Assembly: GCA_029245025.1 (NCBI GenBank)
Contig: JAQWQC010000014.1
Span: 20,779-84,778 of the forward strand
DNA length: 64,000 bases
From: Rhodospirillaceae bacterium
GTDB lineage: Bacteria > Pseudomonadota > Alphaproteobacteria > Rhodospirillales > Rhodospirillaceae
Direction: 5' to 3'
In this document: piece by piece, positions 47,450-56,650 of the stretch
Numbering within the stretch: the stretch's first letter is position 1
Layout of the letters: each line of letters starts with the position of its first letter
Program-made: the position numbers and the translations under genes
The notes under the pieces: generated by a model
Database searches by the model: none
Told to the model about the DNA's origin: nothing
The model's input: only the letters and a program-made list of their open reading frames with translations

Positions 47450-48214
47450 CTATTTTAAGAGTGGATCATAGGCGTCAGGATCGCAAGGTTCGAATTTAGA
47501 CATATCCAACATCTTAATCCTTGTTTGTGGTTTTCCGGGATCACCGTCTTGCCAATTGACCAGTCCCATATCTATGAGCCGTAGTAGATTATATTGGGAG
47601 GCGGCGTTGGGATTCTCACTAAATGACCGACGATACCAATATGCAGCTAAGTCGAAATTCCGATCCAAACCAGCCCTGCAGGACTCATATATTTCACCTA
47701 ACGAAAATTGAGCTAGACGGTGGCCTTGGGCGGATGCCTTCTGGAACCAGGGCAGGGCTGCCTTCCAATCTGGTTCCGGTATTCCTCGACCTCGGGATAA
47801 CATAAACGCGTACCAATATTGACCAAGATCGTAACCTTGTTCCGCGGACTCCCGGAACAAATCGAGTGCTTGGCCCGGATCTCTCTCGACGCCGGCGCCT
47901 TGATCATATGCCGCTCCGAGCATGAACTGGGCGCGTGCATCCCCAGTCTTTGCTAGCTTATCAAATATTTTGGCTCCTCTTTCCAGGTCTTGTTCGACTC
48001 GGTCCCCGTTCATGAGTCGAATTGCAAACTGCAGTTCCGCTTCAGTCGAACCTTCAAGTGCTTCTTTTTCGAGCGCGCTCGTTTCCAATGATTGGTGGTA
48101 TTGTTGGCTTGGATACCAATTCATTAGTGTTTCTTCCTCTGATGTTCTCGGTGTGGAGCAAGAGGAGATACATGTCGCAATTGCCATTGCTGAGAACATG
48201 TTCTTAAGGGTCAT
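47450..48214 (-). CDS. Sel1-repeat lipoprotein at the end of the T2SS operon
   Basis: A 254-residue lipoprotein: MTLKNMFSAM start and lipobox I-S-S-C with the modified Cys at 19. Four Sel1-like repeats follow (AELQFAIRLMNGDRVEQD, ARAQFMLGAAYDQGAGVERD, DLGQYWYAFMLSRGRGIPE, RLAQFSLGEIYESC). I chose the ATG ending at 48214, with GGAG 10 bases upstream; the longer open frame into gspD lacks a signal. It starts 23 bases after the gspD stop. Being a helical-repeat lipoprotein next to the secretin gene, it may be a pilotin or accessory factor for GspD, which is inference only. Confidence 0.8.
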   Translation of the reverse strand: MTLKNMFSAMAIATCISSCSTPRTSEEETLMNWYPSQQYHQSLETSALEKEALEGSTEAELQFAIRLMNGDRVEQDLERGAKIFDKLAKTGDARAQFMLGAAYDQGAGVERDPGQALDLFRESAEQGYDLGQYWYAFMLSRGRGIPEPDWKAALPWFQKASAQGHRLAQFSLGEIYESCRAGLDRNFDLAAYWYRRSFSENPNAASQYNLLRLIDMGLVNWQDGDPGKPQTRIKMLDMSKFEPCDPDAYDPLLK

Positions 48215-48236
48215 GAGGTGTAGTCTCCAGAATTCT

Positions 48237-50309
48237 TTATTGGATAGGTGTAGTCGACGCGTTTGCGTTAATCTCGACGAAGGATTCGGTGAGCCCCCCG
48301 AGTTGTGAGCGGAAAGCGTCCCTAACTGACCTTGAGGCACTACGACTATCAATGATGTAGGGTGTGAGTAGCACAATTAGCTCTGTTTTTTGTACGGACT
48401 GAGAGCTACTTTTAAATAGATTCCCTAGAATGGGCACATCTTTCAGGTATGGAACTCCATTATTTCCAGTGCTGAAGTTTTCTGAAATAAGACCTGCGAG
48501 AAGAACCGTTTCCCCATCATCAATTGACAAGGTCGTTTCAAAGCTCCGGGTTAGGATGATTGGACTTTGAATATCTGACGTGTCGTTGCCTTGTGCTTCA
48601 CTAACTTCTTGGGAAACGGTGAGTTCTACGCGCTGACTTGAATTCACTATAGGAGAAATATTGAGGACAACACCCGTGTCTCTGTACTGAACTTGCTGAA
48701 GAATATTACTGGTGCCGCCGGTTGATCCATCAGGTGCTGTTTGTTGGGTGGTTATGATGGGGACCTGAGTACCCACTTGCATTGATGCAGTTTTTCCGCT
48801 CGCTGCAATTAGCCTTGGACTGGATAGGATGGAGACCCGGCTTTGATCGGCTGCGGCATTAAGGGCAGCTGTAAAATCACCAGTATCACGTATCAAGTTA
48901 ACTTGTAGCCCGCTGTCCGATTGAATCGAAATGCTGCTTGGAACAGTGATTGCAGCATTATCGAATTTTAGGACTGCCCCAAGCGATTCGCCTTGATCCA
49001 GGGTGACTTCAGCGACTGTCGCTTCTATGAGCACCTCAAATGGTGCTCGGTCCATTTGCTCAACTAGGGACCGGAATTGCGCGTACTCTTCGGCCGACCC
49101 TTGAAAAATCAATGCATTTCTGGGCTTGTCGACGGTGACTGAATTAGAGACATTACTTTCGACTTGTTGGCCATCCGTGTTGTTGTCCGGTGCATCTGTG
49201 GAAAGAAGCTCTGTTATTATGGCGGCTATTTCTTCCGCATTTGTATTTTTCACTTGGTGGTAGTAGACGCCTGTTGTGTTAATGGTCTGCCCAGGTTGAT
49301 CCAGCTCAGACGCCCAATCCAGTACGTGTTGTAAGTTCTGTTCACTGGAAGAAAATACGATAATCGTATTTAGTGCCTGTACAGGAATCATCTTTATTGG
49401 AGCATTCGTATCGGGTCCGAGTTCAACTGAGTACCCTTCAGCTTTTAGGACTTCCATCAGTTGCCGTGTGAGTTTATCGGCGCTCCAGAATGCGGGGGAA
49501 ATCTTTAAACTCCTACTGCCCGCTAGATTGGGTTGGTCCAATATATCAATTACGTCCGTAGCAGCCAGAACATCTTCGGCATTGCCTAGGAGTAGAAGGG
49601 CATTTGAGTATGGAATCGTTATAATCTGGACCCTATTGCGCATCGTAAGGTCAAGCCATACTTGCATAGTCTGGATGCGAACATTGTCAATTGTTGCGTA
49701 ATAGAAAACAGGGCGCATATCCCCTGGAACACTGGTAAAAGCTCTAGATCGTATGATCCGAGGGACTTCTTTCTGCGCTTGTGAATTCTCTACAACCCGA
49801 TACACACCGTTTTGATACGCTACGCTAATACCGTAATTCGATAGTACTTGTGTGATTAATTGATAAAAACCGTCCGGACTCGTCGGCTCTGCGGTGCGCA
49901 GTGTTACGAGCTGTTTTCGATCGAGAACGGCGCTATCAATTTCAAAGGTTACCTCCAGTAATTCGCCGAATACTGTATTCACAAAGGCAGGTAATAATAC
50001 GCCTTCAAAATTGATACTGATGTCTTCCCCTACAAGTTCTGGGGGCTGGGTACTGGTAATTGGGGCGGCACTTTCTCGACCACTTGGTGTTCGTAAACCT
50101 GGCTCAGAGGTTAATGAATTCCTGCCAGTTGCAGCTCCTTCGACTATCAAATCCCCATCAGTATTACTAGTTTTACTAATCTGCATCGGTGTCGTAATCG
50201 GGGTGCGTGGCAGCGTCGTGCAGCTCGCTAAAATTGTGCTGAGAGTAAGTGCTGCACATAGCTGCGCTGCAAGCTGGAGTAATCGCTCATTGTCGAAGAG
50301 ACTCATCAT
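48237..50309 (-). CDS. gspD: T2SS outer-membrane secretin GspD
   Basis: Forms the outer-membrane channel of the type II secretion system. 690 residues. A signal sequence ends in lipobox L-A-S-C (Cys30), so this secretin appears to be itself a lipoprotein. An N0 domain (about 95-170, DISINFEGVLLPAFVNTVFG) is followed by N1-N3 repeats, an Asp/Asn-rich linker near 375-395 and the secretin domain (about 430-655) with SPRLIAASGKTASMQVGTQVPI and the DTGVVLNISPIV and LLAGLI signatures. It follows gspC by 9 bases. The lipobox is unusual compared with classical GspD, which relies on a separate pilotin. Confidence 0.92.
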   Translation of the reverse strand: MMSLFDNERLLQLAAQLCAALTLSTILASCTTLPRTPITTPMQISKTSNTDGDLIVEGAATGRNSLTSEPGLRTPSGRESAAPITSTQPPELVGEDISINFEGVLLPAFVNTVFGELLEVTFEIDSAVLDRKQLVTLRTAEPTSPDGFYQLITQVLSNYGISVAYQNGVYRVVENSQAQKEVPRIIRSRAFTSVPGDMRPVFYYATIDNVRIQTMQVWLDLTMRNRVQIITIPYSNALLLLGNAEDVLAATDVIDILDQPNLAGSRSLKISPAFWSADKLTRQLMEVLKAEGYSVELGPDTNAPIKMIPVQALNTIIVFSSSEQNLQHVLDWASELDQPGQTINTTGVYYHQVKNTNAEEIAAIITELLSTDAPDNNTDGQQVESNVSNSVTVDKPRNALIFQGSAEEYAQFRSLVEQMDRAPFEVLIEATVAEVTLDQGESLGAVLKFDNAAITVPSSISIQSDSGLQVNLIRDTGDFTAALNAAADQSRVSILSSPRLIAASGKTASMQVGTQVPIITTQQTAPDGSTGGTSNILQQVQYRDTGVVLNISPIVNSSQRVELTVSQEVSEAQGNDTSDIQSPIILTRSFETTLSIDDGETVLLAGLISENFSTGNNGVPYLKDVPILGNLFKSSSQSVQKTELIVLLTPYIIDSRSASRSVRDAFRSQLGGLTESFVEINANASTTPIQ

Positions 50310-50318
50310 GTATCCCTC

Positions 50319-50816
50319 TTATCTTTCAATATCTTCAAACAGAGCAATAGTTCTGCTCTCATTGTCTTTTTGGAGCGCAATGGAGTTGTCGTAAATTTCC
50401 ATCAACGTTTCGCCACTTGGGAGGGTTTCCCCTGCACGTGCATGCTGAATTTCTCCAGTCTCTACATTCTTGAAGACGATTTGACGCTGATTCCCTTCAG
50501 CGATTATTCCAAGTAAGCTCCACTCTGTAAATTCCTCTCCCTCTACCACTGCATCGGAAATTGCTTTAATCACGGGAGTGCCACCAAATAGGGGCTCCGC
50601 AAGCATGGTATCGATATCTGACTCTAATATGAGGGCGTTCTCAATTGGCAGAGACCAGTTTGCATCTCGACTGGCCCGTTGTTGTACGGAATTGGAACTC
50701 AACAGTGCTATCACTACTCCAAGAAGGGCGGACAATAGAAGCCCTCCAGCTAGATGTGAATGACGCAGGCCTAGAACGCGAGCCTTTGTCAGAAAGGAAT
50801 TTTGGTTAGAGCTCAT
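50319..50816 (-). CDS. gspC: T2SS inner-membrane protein GspC (short, HR domain only)
   Basis: A 165-residue protein with a cytoplasmic start, one membrane helix (about 22-42) and a periplasmic homology region: WSLLGIIAEGNQRQIVFKN, HARAGETLPSGETLMEIYDNSIAL and the final IALFEDI form the beta-strands of the GspC HR domain that docks on the secretin N0 domain. No PDZ domain, so it is shorter than enteric GspC (about 270-300). Overlaps gspM by 4 bases and immediately precedes gspD. Confidence 0.8.
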   Translation of the reverse strand: MSSNQNSFLTKARVLGLRHSHLAGGLLLSALLGVVIALLSSNSVQQRASRDANWSLPIENALILESDIDTMLAEPLFGGTPVIKAISDAVVEGEEFTEWSLLGIIAEGNQRQIVFKNVETGEIQHARAGETLPSGETLMEIYDNSIALQKDNESRTIALFEDIER

Positions 50817-51451
50817 GAACCTACCTGCGGCGCTCTAATGAATGTTGTTAGATCCATTTCTAGTCGTGGGTTGCGACCAGGCCTGACAATCAATTGCTCA
50901 ACGACCAACCAGGAATTATGGCTGGCTCCATCGTTGAGGAATCTAACAAGAGCGATTTCATCAAGTGGGCTGATTACTTTTGCTCTAATCTGCTGAACTG
51001 ATGACAAAGTTAGTTTTCCTCCACCTAGTCCGTTGTCTAAAATGGGACCGCGCGTGAGCTGAACTTGCCTTACTTGGACATCGTATTTATCAAAGGTCTG
51101 CCTAATCCATCGTTCAAATCCAGCCTCTGCAAGGCCAGGCGTGCTTCCAGACCAGAACTTTTCTTCCAGCTGTAAAATGCGGGCTTGAGCTTGTACTGCC
51201 CTGCTTGGCCACCTTGTTTCGAGAGCCTGCGCTCTAATCTGCGAGAGTTGTTCTCGCGCCAGGTTTAATTCTCTCCGAGCTTCTCCAGCTTGGCCTGCAA
51301 TATAAAGAACAAGGGCTAGATATAGTAGGCCAGCGCTTATGCTAGCAAGCCACTTTAAGCGATCATTTGCAGCGAATTCTTGCTCAAGGCGATCTTGAGC
51401 CTGGCGTACAAAAATTCTGACTGTATCGAGTAAGGGAAGGTTGGAAATCAT
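50813..51451 (-). CDS. gspM: T2SS assembly protein GspM-like
   Basis: A 212-residue bitopic membrane protein: short cytoplasmic N-terminus, one helix (about 34-53), a coiled coil (EARRELNLAREQLSQIRAQ) and a periplasmic ferredoxin-like domain (VQVRQVQLTRGP, LVVEQLIVRPG). This layout, and the position between gspL and gspC, match GspM/PilO-type platform proteins. Sequence identity in this family is low, so the name rests on architecture and context. Overlaps both neighbours by 4 bases. Confidence 0.78.
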   Translation of the reverse strand: MISNLPLLDTVRIFVRQAQDRLEQEFAANDRLKWLASISAGLLYLALVLYIAGQAGEARRELNLAREQLSQIRAQALETRWPSRAVQAQARILQLEEKFWSGSTPGLAEAGFERWIRQTFDKYDVQVRQVQLTRGPILDNGLGGGKLTLSSVQQIRAKVISPLDEIALVRFLNDGASHNSWLVVEQLIVRPGRNPRLEMDLTTFIRAPQVGS

Positions 51452-52449
51452 AATGAAGATTCCGCAATGGTAGATATATTCATGCGCATAACGATACGGT
51501 TCCCTCTGGTTCCGGCGCTCACTGACGAGAACAGGGGGTCGCTTTCAAATGCTGTGATGAAAACTCTCGTATCAATATCTTGCTCAGACTCTAATCCAAA
51601 CTCGAGCATACCGTCGTCGTAGTCCCAGCTAGACAGCGTCACAGAATGCCCTTGTAATAACGAATGAGTTTTTGACATGATTTGAATCTGATGTGGATAA
51701 CGCTGCAGTGAAAACAGGTCTTCAGTTGTTTCAAGTGCAGATAATGCCTGGGCCCTTTGACTTCTAGTAGCTCTACTTTCGTCTTCCACTACAGAAATCT
51801 CGCGTGTTGTCACTACTCTCATTGTCGAGTAGCTTGCCCATTCAGAAGCGAAATATATGCATGGTGCGATGAGTATTGCGACACTCGCGGCTAACAGGTG
51901 CTCATTCCTGATAATCTGATTAACCAGAGTCCCGCCAGTCTGACTAATATGCCATGGATTTTCGAGCCAGATAGGTTCAACGACCGCTGGAGGAGCCAGG
52001 TTTACAGAAGCTCCCGTCGTTCTAACAAATAGTGACCACTCGGTTTGCGAAGGAACGTCCGCCCACCAACGAGACGTGCTAAGAAAACCATCTGCCCATA
52101 CCTGAGCTTCAATTCCCTCATTGCACGACACCAATCGAATACCATTTTTGCCTGGCTGTCTTATGTAAGCTTCGGGCACGATTTCACAGTCAGTTGGATT
52201 ATACCCTTTATCTGCAATACGTCGGTCTAAAGCTTCGCCGTCCCAGGCAAAGACACTCGCAACATTCCCAGACCAAGTTACGGAGAATCGCGTGTCGCTG
52301 AATGGAGACCATGCACCGATTTTGAGTTTAAGTGCAGATACCCTCTTTTTCCCAGTAAGTTGTTCGGGGAGATTAAATACAGCATGCTTCAGAGTATTTC
52401 GTGCAGGAATCCAAATGATTCTTCGGTCAGAGCCTGGCAATTCTCTCAA
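51448..52449 (-). CDS. gspL: T2SS assembly protein GspL-like
   Basis: A protein of about 333 residues with an actin-like cytoplasmic domain (about 1-180), one membrane helix (about 190-210) and a periplasmic ferredoxin-like domain, the GspL layout. It would recruit the secretion ATPase GspE. The frame stays open 34 codons upstream into gspK, but a TTG at 52447-52449 lies 1 base after the gspK stop with AGGA 4 bases before it, so I take that start; the longer start at 52551 would overlap gspK by 101 bases. Name rests on architecture and operon position. Confidence 0.75.
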   Translation of the reverse strand: MRELPGSDRRIIWIPARNTLKHAVFNLPEQLTGKKRVSALKLKIGAWSPFSDTRFSVTWSGNVASVFAWDGEALDRRIADKGYNPTDCEIVPEAYIRQPGKNGIRLVSCNEGIEAQVWADGFLSTSRWWADVPSQTEWSLFVRTTGASVNLAPPAVVEPIWLENPWHISQTGGTLVNQIIRNEHLLAASVAILIAPCIYFASEWASYSTMRVVTTREISVVEDESRATRSQRAQALSALETTEDLFSLQRYPHQIQIMSKTHSLLQGHSVTLSSWDYDDGMLEFGLESEQDIDTRVFITAFESDPLFSSVSAGTRGNRIVMRMNISTIAESSL

Positions 52450-52450
52450 G

Positions 52451-53521
52451 CTATCCTGTTGCTCCAGCAATCTCTTCGGGACTGGGGAAAGTAACTTCTG
52501 GATCGAGTTGACCCAGTGCCTTCCTGTACGCTTTAGGAATACTAAGGACATAATCTATTTGCCAAGGTTGGTCCCGTTGCAACGGGAGTAAGGTGAGTGA
52601 GAATCGAATCCGTTCATTTGATTCGCGGTCAATTAGGTCAACGACAATGCATCGACCTGGAGTGAAACTAAAAAAGAAAGGTTGGTTCAACAGAACAACG
52701 CCAGCAGCTTCGCCGACATTTCTAGCATTCCTAAACGGCAAGTTTTCTCGATAATTCACCAACATGTTAGCTCTTTCCATAGATATGCCGTCTATATAGG
52801 AGGATAAGACTTCACGTGGTGCTGTATTGGGATTGAATCCGGATGCACGACAGGTAGACATCAGTGGTCGTTCAAATTGGGTGTTCCAAAGATTAGCGTT
52901 ACTTTCCCAGCCAATAATGCGTTGCGCCTCCCAAGGCGACATCAAATGACCGTTTGCTGGCGGATGAAGGCCAAGGCGGCGATAATCATTTTCTTCCGCC
53001 CCAGACAGGCGCCTTAAATCGTCAGCATCTCGATAATCTTGGAGTGTATCTGCAAGCTGGGATTGACTACCTTCTTCGACACCAAGCGCTTTCAGGAACC
53101 TTATCGTGTTCTGCGCGCTAATATTGTTAAGATTAACGAGCCCTCTACCATCCTGGATTTGTATTGCATATTTCTGATTACTAGCCACGATATATGGGCG
53201 GCCATCAAGGAAAATCAATTTATCGGATTCATAATTAGAATTCAGAACATTCTGGAAGGCTGACCCAGCGGGTTGCGAAAAGAAATTCCCGACTTGTAGT
53301 CCCCGATTTGTATAAGGACGCCGTGCGACTGCAAAAATAATCTCATTTCGTATGTCAGCAAATGCAATCTCTGTATTAATCTTTTCCTGAATAGCGATAG
53401 CGTTGGTCACAGCGTTGCCAACCCACTCCGATAGGATAGCTGCAGCTAATCCAATCGCGGCTATCACCCAGAGGGTGACTGGTAATATAAAACCTCTTAA
53501 AGCATCCCGTTCCATGCCCAT
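52451..53521 (-). CDS. gspK: T2SS minor pseudopilin GspK
   Basis: Tip pseudopilin of about 356 residues. I start at the ATG ending at 53521 (GGAACA upstream), giving leader MGMERDALRG before FILPVTLWVIAAIGLAAAIL, a prepilin-type cleavage site G-F with no Glu at position 5, as is normal for GspK. The large alpha domain includes GRGLVNLNNIS, DYRDADDLRRLSGAE and the helix-hairpin-helix-like NPNTAPREVLSSYIDGISMERANMLV, all GspK features. A longer frame to 53614 adds a hydrophobic stretch that is probably not translated. Confidence 0.88.
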   Translation of the reverse strand: MGMERDALRGFILPVTLWVIAAIGLAAAILSEWVGNAVTNAIAIQEKINTEIAFADIRNEIIFAVARRPYTNRGLQVGNFFSQPAGSAFQNVLNSNYESDKLIFLDGRPYIVASNQKYAIQIQDGRGLVNLNNISAQNTIRFLKALGVEEGSQSQLADTLQDYRDADDLRRLSGAEENDYRRLGLHPPANGHLMSPWEAQRIIGWESNANLWNTQFERPLMSTCRASGFNPNTAPREVLSSYIDGISMERANMLVNYRENLPFRNARNVGEAAGVVLLNQPFFFSFTPGRCIVVDLIDRESNERIRFSLTLLPLQRDQPWQIDYVLSIPKAYRKALGQLDPEVTFPSPEEIAGATG

Positions 53522-53655
53522 GATATCTGTTCCATCGCGGTGGAAACGCGTCACGATCAGGAGCAACATAAAGGCAGGAACAAGCGTTAGACCTAGCCTG
53601 AGTATATCGTGCACCTAAAGACGATATAGTAGATGCTTATTCTTTGATCACCGAA

Positions 53656-55593
53656 TTAATTCCCTGTAACGCTTTGGAATTCCTTAATAAAGACCGAAAG
53701 CTGAGCTTGCACCTCATTAAGTGGTGACGACCAACCGTCTATATTGGTCTGCCTAAAAAGGCGCATTTTAGGGTACCAGGGACTATCCGATCGTTCGTCG
53801 AACCAGTACCAGAGCCAACCACGGCCAACACAAGGTACGAGTGTCCAAGTTCTGCATCCAAGAGCACCAGCGATGTGTGCGGTGGTATTGCTTGTGGTGA
53901 TCACGAGGTCAAGCGCGCCCACTTGATTTGTGAATGACTCAATATCTACAAGAGAATCAATGTCGTAATCGCTAATGATATTATTTTGAATTTTACTAGG
54001 AAGAGCCCCCAACTCCTCTTCGGTATCACCATACTGGAGATTGACAAAGGTAATTCCAGGGTGCGCCAGTAGAGGCTCTAGATCACTCAAGTTTAGAGAC
54101 TTATTGGAACCAAACTTTGCGTTAGAGCTTTTCCAAGATATTCCCACGAGAATATTCTTTTGTTTGTGTCCCCGATACTTTTTGCGGAGCTTGGTAACTT
54201 CAGTTTCATTGGCGACTAGGTAAGGCCTCCGTTCCGGACAATTTTTGAACGACTTCCAAGTAAGAGACGCAACCTGCATAGCAGGGCTTTGGACTGTGGA
54301 AGGTGGATAAGCCACATTATTTTTCTGAACGCTTTGTAAGGAGATGCACTTCGCATCGGGGAAAGATCTTGAGGCAAGTGGCACCAATCTATCGCTCGTC
54401 GCAATAGTTAGATTCTGTAATTCACTCTGTATATCAGAAATAAATCCAAGCTGCAGAACTTCATCCCCAAGGCCTTGATCAGTCCAAATAATTATGGGTT
54501 CCTTTAATGGCGTTTCCGAGTTCCATAAAGGAAGAGAATTTGAGGCGGGGCTGCCACATAAACCGCTCGAACCGTATTTACGGTTGTAGTCTAACCAAGC
54601 CGAAGATAAATCCCCTTTTAGAAAATACGCACCAGCCCGGTGGGCAGCGGCCTGTTCGAAATTGCTGTTTAAAGTTAGGGCATGTGTAAACGAGTCTATC
54701 GCACGGTCGTGTTCTCTATCCATGAACCACGTAAAACCCAATAAATCATGTGCATTCTCATTATTTGGCTGAATTCTAATTGCATCCAGGAGGTATTTAC
54801 GCGCGACTTTGGGAGAATCATATTTCAACAAATCTGCGATATTTGATCGTGCCTCAAAAAGACTGGGCTCCAAGTTTATTGCTTTTTCATAAGCTTTTAG
54901 TGCCTCGCACTCTTTACCCTGCTTTGACAATGATAGGCCTAAATTGTTCCATAGTATGGCCGATCCCGGTAGTCGACTAAGTGCATGATGGAACGATGCC
55001 TCGGCTTGTGCCGGTAGGTCTTGGTCAAGCGCAACAAAACCCTGAACCATGGCTAGGCCTGGGTCGCTATGAAACTGTCCAGTAGTTGGGGACAATGAAT
55101 ATCCAAGGTCGGCAAGTCTATTTTCTTTCCGCAGAAGTAACGCCAGCTGAATCAATGCATCCGCACAATTGGGATCAACCCGTAAGGCCTCTCGATAACT
55201 TTCTTCAGCTTCGCGGAATAAGCTTAAAGCACGTTGCGCATGCCCCATATTAGCATGCGCAGCGGCAGAATTCGGGTCAGCGATCAACGCTCTTGTTAGA
55301 ACTTTGATCGCCTTGTTAGCGTCCCCTTGTTCCAAAAGAATAAGGCCATAACTATTTAGAATTGCCGGATGTTCTAGAGACTGAGACAGTGCATGCTCAA
55401 GTATATTTTGGGCATCTTGCAACTTTCCCTGTGCGCGGCAGGAAAGCGCATACATATGACTAAGGTCAGGGTGGTTCGGTTGACTCGCTAACAGCGGCGC
55501 GCATAAGCGGTCAAACTCAATAAAGTTTCCCTTCTCAAAATGCTGAAGTGCGCTCCGGAACTGCGCTTCGTCTATTTGCCCAGAGCCCGTCAC
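53656..55593 (-). CDS. TPR protein with GT9-like glycosyltransferase domain, inside the T2SS operon
   Basis: A 645-residue protein. Residues 1-330 hold about eight tetratricopeptide repeats (AIKVLTRALIADPNS, AEESYREALRVDPNC, ALKAYEKAINLEPSL). From about 365 there is a GT-B-type heptosyltransferase-like C-terminus: IIIWTDQGLGDEVLQLGF, ILVGISWKSS, FVNLQYGD, DLVITTSNTTAHIAGALG and WLWYWFDERSDSPWYP. The same C-terminal pattern occurs in the two TPR genes at 60.8-64 kb. Its ATG overlaps the gspJ stop by 4 bases and gspK follows 134 bases after its stop, so it is embedded in the secretion operon. Probably glycosylates an exported protein; substrate unproven. Confidence 0.83.
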   Translation of the reverse strand: MTGSGQIDEAQFRSALQHFEKGNFIEFDRLCAPLLASQPNHPDLSHMYALSCRAQGKLQDAQNILEHALSQSLEHPAILNSYGLILLEQGDANKAIKVLTRALIADPNSAAAHANMGHAQRALSLFREAEESYREALRVDPNCADALIQLALLLRKENRLADLGYSLSPTTGQFHSDPGLAMVQGFVALDQDLPAQAEASFHHALSRLPGSAILWNNLGLSLSKQGKECEALKAYEKAINLEPSLFEARSNIADLLKYDSPKVARKYLLDAIRIQPNNENAHDLLGFTWFMDREHDRAIDSFTHALTLNSNFEQAAAHRAGAYFLKGDLSSAWLDYNRKYGSSGLCGSPASNSLPLWNSETPLKEPIIIWTDQGLGDEVLQLGFISDIQSELQNLTIATSDRLVPLASRSFPDAKCISLQSVQKNNVAYPPSTVQSPAMQVASLTWKSFKNCPERRPYLVANETEVTKLRKKYRGHKQKNILVGISWKSSNAKFGSNKSLNLSDLEPLLAHPGITFVNLQYGDTEEELGALPSKIQNNIISDYDIDSLVDIESFTNQVGALDLVITTSNTTAHIAGALGCRTWTLVPCVGRGWLWYWFDERSDSPWYPKMRLFRQTNIDGWSSPLNEVQAQLSVFIKEFQSVTGN

Positions 55594-56207
55594 TGACTAG
55601 TGCCAAACGGTAGGTCTTGCGTTCGTATCGGCCGGTTATGGGGGCCCATAACCCTAGTGATATGTACGGGGCGCTGTTCCATACCCGTGTCTATGCGAAC
55701 GGTACGCGGAACTTGGAGTGGTTTATCGGCATTCCGTGGTGGCCAACTTGCGCTCCAATCGCCAGTTCGACCACGATACGAAAATGCACCGACATTACCA
55801 GCCCAACTTGTCAAAACGACTGAATCATAGCCCATTTCATAGTAAGTGAGCGCGGTCTCGTTGTCTGTTAGACTGTAGTCTAGTTCCATTGCGAAGGCAG
55901 TCGGTGCACCGCTTGCGCCATACAAAGGACTTAAAGTTAGACCCTTGAGCCTTCTTGAATCGCCAGCAAAGACCCCAGGCTCATCAGTGTGATCTGGGAT
56001 CATACTCCGAAGTGGGCTGGTCATAATGCTGGACTGAAGTCCAATCGTCTCAATTCGAGTTAATGCATTAATTACGCGATAGCGTGTATCTAGAACCAGC
56101 GACAATCCGGAGAATAGTATTGCAGAAATAAGACTGGATATTAGCAGAACTACTATGACCTCAAGTAAAGTGAAGCCCTTTTGCATTGAGTTATGGCCTA
56201 TCCTCAT
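55590..56207 (-). CDS. gspJ: T2SS minor pseudopilin GspJ
   Basis: 205 residues. The prepilin leader ends MQKG before FTLLEVIVVLLISSLISAILF, with Glu at position 5 of the mature protein. The C-terminal domain is beta-rich. Position between gspI and gspK supports GspJ. The ATG at 56207 overlaps the gspI stop by 4 bases; an internal ATG seven codons later is an alternative. Confidence 0.87.
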   Translation of the reverse strand: MRIGHNSMQKGFTLLEVIVVLLISSLISAILFSGLSLVLDTRYRVINALTRIETIGLQSSIMTSPLRSMIPDHTDEPGVFAGDSRRLKGLTLSPLYGASGAPTAFAMELDYSLTDNETALTYYEMGYDSVVLTSWAGNVGAFSYRGRTGDWSASWPPRNADKPLQVPRTVRIDTGMEQRPVHITRVMGPHNRPIRTQDLPFGTSQ

Positions 56208-56650
56208 TGGCTATTAGCCCCAAACGGATTGCCAGTTTGAATCTTGATGTAGCCCACTTTCCGTGTAGAGAAGGAAAACCAAGGCAGATCCTCCTTGAGG
56301 AACTCTATTTCTACGTTGTGGAAGCTTACAAAGAAGCCTACCAAACCAGTGCCCGGCTGGACCGTTTCATTGGGTGGTACGAGAACTTCGCTATCCCAAG
56401 TAAATGATGCGTACCCCATGTCAATTTCACCGGATGGTGACAACGCTGGATTTACGGGATCTATGATTGCCAGTGCTGATTCTATTGCAGCTGCGCGTGC
56501 ATTTGCCTCAGCAACTCTTGTCAATTGGTCCAGGGATTGACTAATGAGAAGCATGATCGGAAGGGCAGCGGTGCCGATTATGACCATTGAGACTATGGCT
56601 TCAATCAATGTGAAGCCCTGTTCTGAGTGTCTATGTGATCGCATAGTCAT
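56204..56650 (-). CDS. gspI: T2SS minor pseudopilin GspI
   Basis: 148 residues from the ATG ending at 56650, which overlaps the gspH stop by 4 bases. Leader MTMRSHRHSEQG precedes FTLIEAIVSMVIIGTAALPIML, the cleaved hydrophobic stem with Glu at position 5. The remainder is a small pseudopilin head. Identified by stem and order. Confidence 0.86.
   Translation of the reverse strand: MTMRSHRHSEQGFTLIEAIVSMVIIGTAALPIMLLISQSLDQLTRVAEANARAAAIESALAIIDPVNPALSPSGEIDMGYASFTWDSEVLVPPNETVQPGTGLVGFFVSFHNVEIEFLKEDLPWFSFSTRKVGYIKIQTGNPFGANSQ

Noticed and set aside
52447..52551. Frameshift between gspK and gspL suggested by their 101-base overlap
   Set aside because: A TTG start just after the gspK stop with an AGGA ribosome site removes the overlap, and both frames are complete.
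53522..53614. Extra hydrophobic N-terminus for GspK, or a separate tiny membrane protein
   Set aside because: The prepilin leader just downstream is complete with its own start; an added helix would spoil the cleavage site.
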